From positions 1 to 25,644 of the forward strand of contig NZ_CVTB01000288.1 of the NCBI RefSeq assembly GCF_001050015.1: 25,644 bases of DNA. Reading direction: 5' to 3'. This document shows, piece after piece, positions 14,675 to 22,615 of the stretch. The notes under the pieces were generated by a model, which saw nothing but the letters and a program-made list of their open reading frames with translations, did no database searches and was not told the DNA's origin. The position numbers were made by a program, and so were the translations under genes. This DNA comes from Mycolicibacterium malmesburyense. Its GTDB lineage: Bacteria; Actinomycetota; Actinomycetes; Mycobacteriales; Mycobacteriaceae. Each line of letters opens with the position of its first letter. The stretch's first letter is position 1.

Positions 14675-15916
14675 GTGACGGCTACTCTGTCTCATGACAC
14701 GCCGGTTCGATTCCAGCTCGCCGACGCCGACACATGGGCCGATCCGTGGCCGATGTACCGGGCGCTGCGCGACCATGATCCCGTTCACCATGTGGTGCCA
14801 CGCGACCGGCCCGATCACGACTACTTCGTCATGTCGCGGCATGCCGACATCTGGACCGCCGCGCGCGACCACGAGACGTTCTCCTCGGCGCAGGGGCTGA
14901 CGGTCAACTACGGCGAACTCGAGTTGATCGGTCTGGCCGACAATCCGCCGATGGTCATGCAGGACCCGCCGGTGCACACCGAGTTCCGCAAGCTGGTGTC
15001 GCGAGGCTTCACCCCTCGGCAGGTCGAGGCGGTGGAGCCGAAGGTGCGCGAATTCGTCGTCGAGCGGATCGAGCGCATCCTCAGCAACGGCGGCGGCGAC
15101 ATCGTCGCCGAACTGTTCAAACCGCTGCCGTCCATGGTGGTCGCGCACTACCTCGGCGTCCCGGAAGCCGATCGCGACAAGTTCGACGGCTGGACCGAGG
15201 CGATCGTCGCCGCCAACACCACCGAAGGCGGAATCGGCGGTGCACTGGAGACCCTCGGCGACAACCTCGGCGAGATGATGGCCTACTTCACCGATCTCAT
15301 CGAACGCCGCCGGGTGCAACCGGAGGACGACACGGTGTCGCATCTGGTGGCCGCGGGCGTCGGCGCCGACGGCGACATCGCCGGTGTGCTGTCGATCCTC
15401 GCGTTCACCTTCACGATGGTCACCGGCGGCAACGACACCACCACGGGCATGCTGGGCGGTTCGGTGCAGCTGCTCCACCGGCGACCCGACCAGCGCCGCC
15501 TGCTCGTCGAAAACCCGGATCTCATACCGGATTCTGTCGACGAGTTCCTGCGCATGACCTCCCCCGTACAGGGGCTGGCCCGCACCGTCACCCGCGACGT
15601 GACGGTCGCCGACACCACGATCCCGAAAGGCAGGCGGGTGCTGCTCCTCTACGCGTCGGCCAACCACGACGAACGCCAATTCGGTGACGACGCAGCCGAA
15701 CTCGACGTGACGCGCAGACCGCGCAACATTCTGACCTTCAGTCACGGCGCTCACCACTGCCTCGGCGCCGCCGCGGCGCGGATGCAGTCCCGCGTCGCGC
15801 TCACCGAACTGCTGACCCGGATCCCCGAATTCGAGGTCGACGAGGGCGGCGTCGTCTGGGCCGGCGGCAGTTACGTGCGCCGCCCGCTGTCCGTACCGTT
15901 CGAGGTGACCGCCTGA
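14675..15916 (+). CDS. cyp130: Cytochrome P450 CYP130
   Basis: Haem-thiolate monooxygenase of 413 residues. The heme loop FSHGAHHCLGA (355-365) provides the thiolate C362; the I-helix has MVTGGNDTTTG (248-258); the K-helix ExxR is E290-R293. Long stretches, such as WPMYRALRDHDPVHHVV and DPPVHTEFRKLVSRGFTPRQ, match M. tuberculosis CYP130 (Rv1256c) as I recall it. The native substrate of CYP130 is not firmly established; the M. tuberculosis enzyme can act on small aryl amines. GTG 14675 fits the promoter spacing. The stop overlaps the start of the downstream tetR (TGATG), so the two are translationally coupled. Confidence 0.95.
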   Translation: MTATLSHDTPVRFQLADADTWADPWPMYRALRDHDPVHHVVPRDRPDHDYFVMSRHADIWTAARDHETFSSAQGLTVNYGELELIGLADNPPMVMQDPPVHTEFRKLVSRGFTPRQVEAVEPKVREFVVERIERILSNGGGDIVAELFKPLPSMVVAHYLGVPEADRDKFDGWTEAIVAANTTEGGIGGALETLGDNLGEMMAYFTDLIERRRVQPEDDTVSHLVAAGVGADGDIAGVLSILAFTFTMVTGGNDTTTGMLGGSVQLLHRRPDQRRLLVENPDLIPDSVDEFLRMTSPVQGLARTVTRDVTVADTTIPKGRRVLLLYASANHDERQFGDDAAELDVTRRPRNILTFSHGAHHCLGAAAARMQSRVALTELLTRIPEFEVDEGGVVWAGGSYVRRPLSVPFEVTA

Positions 15917-16500
15917 TGGCCGGGGACTGGCTGGCCGCGCGGCGCACCGAGGTGGCCGCCGACCGCATCCTCGACGCGGCCGGTGAACTGTTCGCCCAGA
16001 AAGAGGCCGCCGCCGTCGGGATGAACGAAATCGCCTCGGCGGCCGGGTGTTCGCGCGCCACGCTGTACCGGTACTTCGAGAACCGCGAGGCGCTCTACAC
16101 CGCGTACGTCCACCGGGAGAGCTACCGGCTGTACCGCGAGATGACCGAGCAGATCAACGCGCTCACCGATCCGCGGGAGCGCCTGATCGAGGGCATGCTC
16201 GCCTCGCTGCGCAATGTCCGCGAAAGTCCCGCCCTGGCCTCGTGGTTCGCCACCACCCAGCGACCGATCGGCGCGGAGATGGCCGAGGAGTCCGAGGTGA
16301 TCAAGGCGCTGACCGAGGCGTTCGTCATCTCACTCGGCCCCGACGAGCCGGAGTTGGTCGCGCACCGCGCGCGGTGGCTGGTGCGGGTGATGACCTCGCT
16401 GATGCTGTTCCCCGGTCACGACGAGGCCGACGAGCGGTCGATGCTCGAGGAGTTCGTCGTGCCGATCGTGCTGCCGGGCCAGCGGGAGCGGACGGTCTAG
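15916..16500 (+). CDS. TetR/AcrR family regulator, Rv1255c-like
   Basis: A 194-residue repressor. The helix-turn-helix spans about 14-65 (ADRILDAAGELFAQKEAAAV, then IASAAGCSRATLYRYFENRE), followed by a helical effector domain. ATG 15916 overlaps the cyp130 stop by one base, so both come from one mRNA, as in Rv1256c-Rv1255c. The likely target is the palindrome at 14640-14662 in the operon's own promoter, with the effector probably a CYP130 substrate. It shares stop bases CTAG with the convergent gntR. Confidence 0.93.
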   Translation: MAGDWLAARRTEVAADRILDAAGELFAQKEAAAVGMNEIASAAGCSRATLYRYFENREALYTAYVHRESYRLYREMTEQINALTDPRERLIEGMLASLRNVRESPALASWFATTQRPIGAEMAEESEVIKALTEAFVISLGPDEPELVAHRARWLVRVMTSLMLFPGHDEADERSMLEEFVVPIVLPGQRERTV

Positions 16501-17129
16501 TTCCTCCGGTCGCCGTCGGCGTACATCCGCAGGCGGACCTCGCGTGCGCCGAACATGTGGTGCTCGGCGATGCGGCGGGCGGCCTCGCCGTCGCGCGCCT
16601 CGATCGCGGCGAGCAGTTCCTCGTGCTCGCGCAGCACCGCGTCCCACCGTTCGCCATACGTCAGCGTCGTGCTCGGATAGCGGACCAGGTGAACGTTCAA
16701 CCGGTGCAACAGATCCACCAATGTCGAATTGTGGCTGGCCGTCCACACCGCCTCATGAAAGCGGCGGTTGGTGGCGGCCTTCGCCTCGGCGGTGTCGTCG
16801 GCGTCGATCATCGCTTGGAGGGCCGACCGCAGCTGCGTCAGGTCGAACTCGGTTGCGCGTTGGGCCGCGGCCTTGGCCGCGGTGCCCTCCAGCGTGATCC
16901 GGACCTCGTAAATGTCGAGGATCTCTTCCGGCGACGTGTCGCGCACCCGCACGCCGCGGGGCGATCGCTCCACGAGCGACTCGATCTCCAAGCGGTGTAA
17001 CGCTTCCCGGACCGGTGTGCGGCTCTTGCCGAATTCGGCGGCCAGCGCGTTCTCCGACAGCACCTGCCCCGCCGTGTAGCGTCCGGTCAGGATGGCGTTG
17101 CGCAGTTCCTCGTAGAGATCCGTTGCCAC
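16497..17129 (-). CDS. GntR family regulator, FadR/FCD subgroup
   Basis: A 210-residue regulator. The winged helix-turn-helix covers about 1-70 (LSENALAAEFGKSRTPVREA); the FCD ligand domain covers about 75-205. FCD metal-site residues are visible at H125, H169 and H190/H191; the usual first ligand Asp is Asn121 (NRRFH). FCD regulators often sense small carboxylates, which suits the neighbouring carboxylate genes. The GTG start at 17129 follows a G-rich Shine-Dalgarno (GGGGGA) and lies 24 bases after the tcuA stop, so the two genes share a transcript. The predicted site is the 20-bp palindrome at 18696-18715. Confidence 0.92.
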   Translation of the reverse strand: MATDLYEELRNAILTGRYTAGQVLSENALAAEFGKSRTPVREALHRLEIESLVERSPRGVRVRDTSPEEILDIYEVRITLEGTAAKAAAQRATEFDLTQLRSALQAMIDADDTAEAKAATNRRFHEAVWTASHNSTLVDLLHRLNVHLVRYPSTTLTYGERWDAVLREHEELLAAIEARDGEAARRIAEHHMFGAREVRLRMYADGDRRN

Positions 17130-17153
17130 GACCGTCCCCCTTTGCCCCGCAAC

Positions 17154-18614
17154 CTAGGCCAGCCGGCCGGCGCGCCGACCGAACACCATGCCCGCGGCCA
17201 GCCCCGAACCGCCCGGGTAATTTCCGCTGAACAACCCGCCGAGCGCCTCTCCGCACACGAACAGCCCCGGTATGGGATCACCGGATTCGTCGAGCACCCT
17301 CCCGTCGACGTCGCCGCGCAGGCCGCCGAACGTGAACGTGATGCCACAGGTCACGGGATACGCGTAGAACGGCGGCGTCTCGAGCGGCGTGGCCCAGTTG
17401 CTCTTCGGCGGCTCGACACGCGCGGCGCGGCCGTCTTTGATCGTCGGATCGAAGGGGATGGACGTGTCGATGGAGGCGTTGTATTCGCGGATCGTCGCGA
17501 CGAACCGCGCCTCGTCGATGTCGAGCGCGCGGGCGAGGTCGTCGATGGAATCTGCCGTCACGACGCTGATTCCGGGCATGTCGTATTCCTCGCTGCGCAG
17601 CATCGGCCGCAGCGTCGCGTCGAAGATCTGGTACGCGATGGAGCCCGGCTGTTTGAGGATCCGCTCGCCGTACTTGGCGTAGGTGTAGTTGCGGAAGTCG
17701 GCACCCTCGTCGACGAACCGCCGTCCTTCGCGGTTGACGATCACTCCGAGCGGATAGCTCTGCCGGGTAAGGCGATTGGTGAGCTCGCGGTTGGACTCGT
17801 TGTCGGGCGTGAACGCGTCCCACTGCACGCTGTGCGCGGTCGCCCAGTCCCCGCCCCCGGCCGCGCCGATCGAGAGCGCGGCGGCGATCATGTCACCGGT
17901 GTTGTACGGCGTGCCACGCACTTTCGCGTTGCCCCAGCCCGGGCCGAGATGCTTCTCACGCCATTCGGCGTTCGACTCGAATCCACCCGACGCGAGCACG
18001 ACGCTGTCGGCGCGCAGCCGCTCGCCACCGTCGACCTCCACCCCGACCACGCGGCCGTCGTCGACGAGCAGCGCGCTCGCCCGTGTGCCGTAGCGCACCT
18101 CGGTGCCGAATTCTGCCGCGACGCGGGTGTGGTCGGCGATCAGCCCCTCGCCTCCCCCGACGTTGCCGATGTGCAGCCCGCCCCAGAACAGGTAGCTGCC
18201 GTCGGGGCGTTCATAGGCTTGACGCTCGTACATCAGCCGGTACCGCAACCCGAGCGAGTGCAACCACCGCACCGCGTCCTGCGCCTCGGTGACGAGGACG
18301 CCGGCCAGGTCCGGGTCGGTCCTGCCCTCGGTGACCTTCACGAGGTCGGCGAGGTATTCGTCCGACGAGTACGGCGGCACCTCGGTGCGCGAATGTCGTT
18401 CGTCGTACTCGACGAAATCGGCGATGTCGTCCAAGCCGGCGTGATTGATGCGGGTCGCGCCCGCGGTGAAAAAGCTGTTGCCCCCTGCCGTTTCGGCGGT
18501 ACCGCGCTCGAGCACCAGCACCCGCCGCCCGCGTTCGGCCGCGGCGTGGGCCGCCGAGAATCCGGCGTTGCCCCCACCGATGACGATGACGTCGTGGTCG
18601 GAGGGTGCGCTCAT
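17154..18614 (-). CDS. tcuA: TcuA-like FAD-dependent tricarballylate dehydrogenase / fumarate reductase-type flavoprotein
   Basis: Predicted to oxidise a polycarboxylate; TcuA of Salmonella converts tricarballylate to cis-aconitate. The 486 residues carry the FAD motif VIVIGGGNAGFSAA (9-22), GGNSFFTAGA (44-53), LASGGFESNAEW, VRGTPYNTGD, GVIVNREGRRFVDEGADF and the C-terminal GLFVCGEALGGLFSGNYPGG (450-469), the flavoprotein block of the FAD_binding_2/TcuA family. ATG 18614 has GAAGGA about 8-9 bases upstream; longer frames exist but cross the promoter. The partner TcuB (FeS/haem electron acceptor) is not present nearby. A ketosteroid dehydrogenase is less likely because the block order and the transporter context fit TcuA better. 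The exact substrate is not proven. Confidence 0.8.
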   Translation of the reverse strand: MSAPSDHDVIVIGGGNAGFSAAHAAAERGRRVLVLERGTAETAGGNSFFTAGATRINHAGLDDIADFVEYDERHSRTEVPPYSSDEYLADLVKVTEGRTDPDLAGVLVTEAQDAVRWLHSLGLRYRLMYERQAYERPDGSYLFWGGLHIGNVGGGEGLIADHTRVAAEFGTEVRYGTRASALLVDDGRVVGVEVDGGERLRADSVVLASGGFESNAEWREKHLGPGWGNAKVRGTPYNTGDMIAAALSIGAAGGGDWATAHSVQWDAFTPDNESNRELTNRLTRQSYPLGVIVNREGRRFVDEGADFRNYTYAKYGERILKQPGSIAYQIFDATLRPMLRSEEYDMPGISVVTADSIDDLARALDIDEARFVATIREYNASIDTSIPFDPTIKDGRAARVEPPKSNWATPLETPPFYAYPVTCGITFTFGGLRGDVDGRVLDESGDPIPGLFVCGEALGGLFSGNYPGGSGLAAGMVFGRRAGRLA

Positions 18615-18686
18615 CGGGACGTTCCTTCGTTTTTCGGTTTGCGGGCTCGAGATTGCGGGGTATCCGCCCTCGGTCGCGACGCGCCC

Positions 18687-18715
18687 TTGTGTGGGATGTA
18701 CACAATTGTATACAT
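18687..18715 (+). promoter_or_regulatory. tctCBA promoter, overlapped by the operator
   Basis: TTGTGT (18687-18692) and TATACA (18709-18714), 16 bases apart, form a plausible sigma-A promoter toward tctC. On the other strand TACAAT (18705-18710 as ATTGTA) can serve tcuA. Both lie in or beside the palindrome. Confidence 0.45.
18696..18715. promoter_or_regulatory. 20-bp palindromic operator for the GntR regulator
   Basis: ATGTACACAATTGTATACAT is palindromic except for one mismatched pair. This A/T-rich island sits in otherwise GC-rich DNA, in the 131-base gap between divergent tcuA and tctC, covering both predicted -10 regions. Further GTGT/ACAC half-sites flank it. GntR-type regulators bind short palindromes of this sort. 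Confidence 0.75.
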
Positions 18716-18745
18716 TCGGATACACGATCGACCAAAGGTGGTCCG

Positions 18746-19750
18746 ATGAGACTGATACGCCGATGGCTTCCGGCGGTGGTGGCGGTCCTCGCCACGGTGG
18801 CGATCGTCGTCACCGCGCCGCGTGAGAGTCCGGCCGAGACCACAGTCCAGCGCGCGATCGGCCATCAACAGCTCCGGATCATGGCGCCGGCCTCGCCCGG
18901 TGGCGGCTGGGACCAGACGTCGCGCGCGATGCAGGAGGCGCTGCGCGAGATCGTCGGCCGCACCGAGGTCTACAACGTCTCCGGCGCGGGCGGCACGATC
19001 GGCCTCAGCCAGTTCGTCCGGTTCGACGGGGACCCGTCCCAGCTGATGACCACCGGGCTGATCATGGTCGGGGCCGTCGTGGCCAACCGTTCGCAGTACT
19101 CGCTCGACGACACGACACCGCTGGTCCGGCTCACCAGCGATTACGAAGTCGTCGTGGTGCCCAAGGCGTCGCCGATGACCAAACTCTCCGACGTCGCCGC
19201 CGCCATGAAGGCCGACCTGCCCGCCGTCTCGATCTCCGGCGGCTCGGCGGGCGGCGCCGAACAGATCCTGGCCGGATTGATGGCGCAGGCCATCGGCGCC
19301 GACCCCGCCGGGCTCAGCTACGTCGCCCACTCCGGCGGAGGCGAGATGCTCTCGACCCTGCTGTCGGGCCGCTCGACGATCGCGATATCCGGCGTCTCTG
19401 AGATCCAGCCGCAGATCGACACCGGCGAGGTGCGCGCGCTCGCGGTCTCCAGCCCCGAGCGCCTCCCCGGATTGCCCGACGTGCCCACGATGCGCGAGGC
19501 GGGGATGGACGTCGAGTTGGAGAACTGGCGCGGAGTCGTCGCTCCGAAGGGCATCACCGACGAGCAGGAAGCGGCCCTGGAGGAACTGCTCCTGGACATG
19601 ACGAAAACCCAGACCTGGCAGGACATCCTGAAGGACCGGGGCTGGGGCGACGCGACACTCGCCGGCGAGCCGTTCGAGCGGTTCGTGCAGGCCGAGCAGG
19701 CCCGCGTCAAACAGGTGCTCGACGACATGGGGTTGGGGAAATCGAATTGA
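18746..19750 (+). CDS. tctC: Tripartite tricarboxylate transporter substrate-binding protein TctC
   Basis: Extracytoplasmic solute receptor of 334 residues. A signal sequence is visible at 1-31 (basic MRLIRRW, hydrophobic core, then SPAET); no lipobox is present. The ligand loop APASPGGGWDQTSRA (about 49-63) is the TctC signature, in its GGGWDQ variant. The later SGGSAGGAEQILAG and YVAHSGGGEMLSTLLSG belong to the Bug/TctC fold that binds carboxylates through water-mediated contacts. AAAGGTGG at 18734-18741 is the Shine-Dalgarno for ATG 18746. Its stop overlaps the tctB start. The gene order C-B-A is the classic tct order. Confidence 0.92.
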   Translation: MRLIRRWLPAVVAVLATVAIVVTAPRESPAETTVQRAIGHQQLRIMAPASPGGGWDQTSRAMQEALREIVGRTEVYNVSGAGGTIGLSQFVRFDGDPSQLMTTGLIMVGAVVANRSQYSLDDTTPLVRLTSDYEVVVVPKASPMTKLSDVAAAMKADLPAVSISGGSAGGAEQILAGLMAQAIGADPAGLSYVAHSGGGEMLSTLLSGRSTIAISGVSEIQPQIDTGEVRALAVSSPERLPGLPDVPTMREAGMDVELENWRGVVAPKGITDEQEAALEELLLDMTKTQTWQDILKDRGWGDATLAGEPFERFVQAEQARVKQVLDDMGLGKSN

Positions 19751-20265
19751 CATCGACCGACGAAACTCCCGAGGGCACAACGGAACTACCCGGTCAGACG
19801 CCTGACCGCACGACCGTGTTGGCGTCGGCCGCGTTCGGCGCGCTGATGGTCATCGGCGCCGTGCTGGTGATCGTCGACGCGGCGCGGTTACCGGCCACCT
19901 CCGAGGCGGTCGGTCCCGCCGCGGTGCCCCTGCCCATCGGCGTCCTGCTCGGGATTGTCGGGGCGGCGCTGCTCATCCAGTCGCGCGCGCAACTGGGCAC
20001 CGCCTCCCGCGAATCGCGCTTCCAGCCTCGGGCCGGTCTGCGGTTGCTCGGGATGGTGGCGGCGCTGATCGCGTTCGCGCTGCTGCTGCCGGTGGTCGGG
20101 TACGTGGTGAGCTCGACGGGCCTGTTCGTCGCGGCGGCGATGTTGCTCGGGGCGCCGGTCTTCTGGCGCACGGCCGCCTACGGCTGGGCACTCGCGGCCA
20201 TCGTGTTCCTGGTTTTCGACCGGCTGATCGGGTTGACCCTGCCTGCCGGACCGTGGGGGTTCTGA
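19747..20265 (+). CDS. tctB: Tripartite tricarboxylate transporter small membrane subunit TctB
   Basis: A 172-residue membrane protein with about four hydrophobic segments (near 27-46, 56-74, 98-120 and 122-165). Sequence conservation in TctB is low, so the call rests on size, topology and position between tctC and tctA. The start is TTG at 19747, which overlaps the tctC stop by four bases (TTGA); no ATG or GTG occurs earlier in frame with useful spacing. The tctB stop lies one base before the tctA ATG, so the three genes are tightly coupled. Confidence 0.88.
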   Translation: MTSTDETPEGTTELPGQTPDRTTVLASAAFGALMVIGAVLVIVDAARLPATSEAVGPAAVPLPIGVLLGIVGAALLIQSRAQLGTASRESRFQPRAGLRLLGMVAALIAFALLLPVVGYVVSSTGLFVAAAMLLGAPVFWRTAAYGWALAAIVFLVFDRLIGLTLPAGPWGF

Positions 20266-20266
20266 A

Positions 20267-21793
20267 ATGGACTCTCTCGGCATGCTTCTCGACGGCTTCG
20301 CCACCGCGGCGACGCCCACCCACCTGCTGTGGGCGCTGCTGGGCGTGACGATCGGCACGGCCGTCGGCGTGCTGCCCGGCATCGGCCCCGCGCTCACGGT
20401 CGCGCTGCTCCTGCCGATCACGTTCCGCCTCGACCCCGCCAGCGCGCTGATCATGTTCGCGGGCATCTACTACGGCGGCATGTACGGCGGTTCGACCACC
20501 GCGATCCTGCTGAACGTGCCGGGTGAGAGCGCGTCGATGGTCGCCGCGCTCGAGGGCAACAAGATGGCGCGTGCGGGCCGGGCCGCGGCGGCGTTGGCGA
20601 CCGCGGCGATCGGCAGCTTCGTCGCCGGCACCATCGGCACCGTCGCGTTGACGTTCGTCGCACCCGCCGTCGCGGACTTCGCGACGAGCTTCGGCCCACC
20701 CGAATACGTCGCGCTGATGGCCGTCGCCTTCGTGACGGTCAGCGCGCTGCTCGGCGACAACTTGGTCAAGGGTGCGGCCAGCCTGCTGGTCGGGGTGACG
20801 ATCGGATTGATCGGAATCGACTCGCAGACAGGACAACCGCGGCTCACCTTCGGCATCGAGTCGCTGCTCGACGGTATCGACGTGGTGATCGTCGTTATCG
20901 CGCTGTTCGCGCTCGGTGAGGCGTTCCGGCACGTGCTGCTGGGCACGGGCGGCACGACCGTCGAACCGCTGCGGGGCCGAGCGTTCCTGTCACGCGAGGA
21001 CTTTCGGCGCTCCTGGCCCGCATGGTTGCGCGGTACGGCGTACGGCTTCCCCATCGGCGCGTTGCCCGCAGGCGGAGCCGAGGTGCCGACCTTTTTGAGC
21101 TACGCCACCGAGAAGCGGCTGAGCAAGCGCCCGGAAGAGTTCGGGCACGGGGCCATCGAAGGTGTCGCGGGCCCGGAGGCAGCCAACAACGCGGCGGCCG
21201 CGGGCGTGCTGGTGCCGCTGTTGACAATCGGGCTGCCGACCTCGGCCACGGCCGCGGTCATCCTCGTCGCGTTCCAGTCGTACGGCCTGCAGCCGGGACC
21301 GGAACTGTTCAGCGAGTCGGGGCCGCTGGTGTGGGCGCTGATCGCGAGCCTCTACATCGGCAACGTGATGCTGCTCGTGCTCAACCTGCCGATGGCCAAG
21401 GTGTGGGCGCGGCTGTTGACGGTGCCCGCGTACGGAATCTATGCGGGCGTACTGGTTTTCGCCGCGCTCGGAACCTTCGCCACGGGCGGCACGACGTTCG
21501 ACCTGATCGTGTTGTGCGCCATCGGCCTACTGGGCCTGCTGATGATGCAGGCCGGCATCCCGATCGCTCCCGCGGTCGTCGGCCTGATCCTCGGACCCAT
21601 CGCCGAACAGCAGCTGCGGCGGGCGTTGACCCTGTCCGAGGGTGATCCGTCGATCCTGGTGTCCAGCCCGATCACGATCGTGTTGTGGATCGTGGTCGCC
21701 GTCGCGCTGGTGTTGGCCATCGCGCTGCCGCGCACGCGGCGCCGTCGCAGGCTCCTGGGCGAGCGCGACGACAGCCGTCAGGCCACCCAGTAA
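20267..21793 (+). CDS. tctA: Tripartite tricarboxylate transporter large membrane subunit TctA
   Basis: The 508-residue channel subunit, with about 11-12 transmembrane segments, that imports the carboxylate delivered by TctC using an ion gradient. Family signatures are [20 protein letters not shown] (30-49) and [20 protein letters not shown] (66-85); the second-half repeat has [20 protein letters not shown], then [20 protein letters not shown]. Length and topology are normal. It begins one base after the tctB stop. The 3' end overlaps the convergent siderophore-interacting protein gene by 16 bases. Confidence 0.95.
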   Translation: MDSLGMLLDGFATAATPTHLLWALLGVTIGTAVGVLPGIGPALTVALLLPITFRLDPASALIMFAGIYYGGMYGGSTTAILLNVPGESASMVAALEGNKMARAGRAAAALATAAIGSFVAGTIGTVALTFVAPAVADFATSFGPPEYVALMAVAFVTVSALLGDNLVKGAASLLVGVTIGLIGIDSQTGQPRLTFGIESLLDGIDVVIVVIALFALGEAFRHVLLGTGGTTVEPLRGRAFLSREDFRRSWPAWLRGTAYGFPIGALPAGGAEVPTFLSYATEKRLSKRPEEFGHGAIEGVAGPEAANNAAAAGVLVPLLTIGLPTSATAAVILVAFQSYGLQPGPELFSESGPLVWALIASLYIGNVMLLVLNLPMAKVWARLLTVPAYGIYAGVLVFAALGTFATGGTTFDLIVLCAIGLLGLLMMQAGIPIAPAVVGLILGPIAEQQLRRALTLSEGDPSILVSSPITIVLWIVVAVALVLAIALPRTRRRRRLLGERDDSRQATQ

Positions 21794-22494
21794 GCCTGCG
21801 CCTTGATCGACTTCTTCGAGATCTTGTAGTCCTCGCGGAACACCTTGGCCACCGCGCGGGTGGTGCGGTTGTCGCAGGCGACCCACCCGAAGTGATCGGA
21901 TGCGTCGAACGCCGCCGCGGCCACGGCCTCCACGAGCGCCTCGCCGGCGTTCTTGCGGTCCACCCACATCACGTCGGTGCTGCGGGCGACCGGGAGTTGG
22001 CGGTCGTCGTCGTGCGCGGCCTCCAGGAACACCCGCGCGGGGGTGTCACCGATCGCGGTCAGCAGCGAGTTGATGGCGGGCAGCGACGCGGTGTCGCCGA
22101 CGATCACGTAGCCGGCCGGCGACGGTTCGGGCAGCGTGAAGTTGCTGCCGAGCACGGTCACCTCGATCGTGTCGCCCGGTTGCGCGTTCTCCGCCCAACG
22201 CGAGGCGACGCCGTCGTGCAGCGCGAACTCGATGTCGACGGTGTCGGCCGCGGGGTTCGGGTCGACCAGGGTGTAGCCGCGCTGGTGCAGCTTCTCGCCG
22301 TCGGCGAACCACATGCGGATCCACATCGTCGGGTGCAGCGGCCGGTCCGCGAGCATGCCACCCGCATCGAAGCTCAGCCGCACGTAATGCCGGCTGACCT
22401 CGCGTTTACCCGTAACGGTCAGTCGATAGTCGCCCGCGCGCAGCAGCTTGAGCACCGCACCCTGGAAACCGCGCGTTGGCTTCTTGTCCGACAT
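21778..22494 (-). CDS. Siderophore-interacting protein (FAD-dependent ferric-siderophore reductase)
   Basis: Cytoplasmic flavoenzyme of 238 residues that reduces imported ferric siderophore and so releases iron. The FAD-binding element is [12 protein letters not shown] (about 70-81, RxYT type); the NAD(P)H-binding SIP domain follows ([18 protein letters not shown], then [20 protein letters not shown]). The C-terminal [12 protein letters not shown] is typical of SIP proteins. GGAGGG (22501-22506) is a strong Shine-Dalgarno six bases before ATG 22494. An IdeR box lies directly upstream, so iron-dependent repression is expected. No siderophore transport or synthesis genes are adjacent, so it probably acts with components encoded elsewhere. 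Confidence 0.92.
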   Translation of the reverse strand: MSDKKPTRGFQGAVLKLLRAGDYRLTVTGKREVSRHYVRLSFDAGGMLADRPLHPTMWIRMWFADGEKLHQRGYTLVDPNPAADTVDIEFALHDGVASRWAENAQPGDTIEVTVLGSNFTLPEPSPAGYVIVGDTASLPAINSLLTAIGDTPARVFLEAAHDDDRQLPVARSTDVMWVDRKNAGEALVEAVAAAAFDASDHFGWVACDNRTTRAVAKVFREDYKISKKSIKAQAYWVA

Positions 22495-22516
22495 AACTAG
22501 CCCTCCGTGTCGCTGT

Positions 22517-22535
22517 TCCGGTTAGGCTACCCTAA
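22517..22535 (-). promoter_or_regulatory. IdeR (iron-dependent repressor) box
   Basis: TCCGGTTAGGCTACCCTAA matches 16 of 19 positions of the iron-box consensus TTAGGTTAGGCTAACCTAA. It lies 22 bases upstream of the start codon of the siderophore-interacting protein gene, overlapping candidate -10 elements. Confidence 0.82.
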
Positions 22536-22568
22536 TTCGAGTTCGGCGCGGATCGTCGCGGGGGCTTG

Positions 22569-22609
22569 ACGGGTTGATTGCACGCACCGGGTGCGTGGGA
22601 TCAACCCGT
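22569..22609. terminator. Strong hairpin terminator after the acyltransferase gene
   Basis: A 10-bp outer stem (ACGGGTTGAT with ATCAACCCGT) and a 7-bp inner stem (CACGCAC with GTGCGTG) with loop CGG, separated by a 2 x 2 internal loop. It begins six bases past the acyltransferase stop. No U-tract follows, as is common in mycobacteria. It would also separate this operon from the IdeR-controlled promoter. Confidence 0.75.
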
Positions 22610-22615
22610 TACGCC

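Noticed and set aside
17154..18614. The flavoprotein as a 3-ketosteroid dehydrogenase (KstD)
   Set aside because: KstD shares the fold, but the GGNS, GGFESN and GVIVNREG blocks and the divergent tct transporter fit TcuA better.
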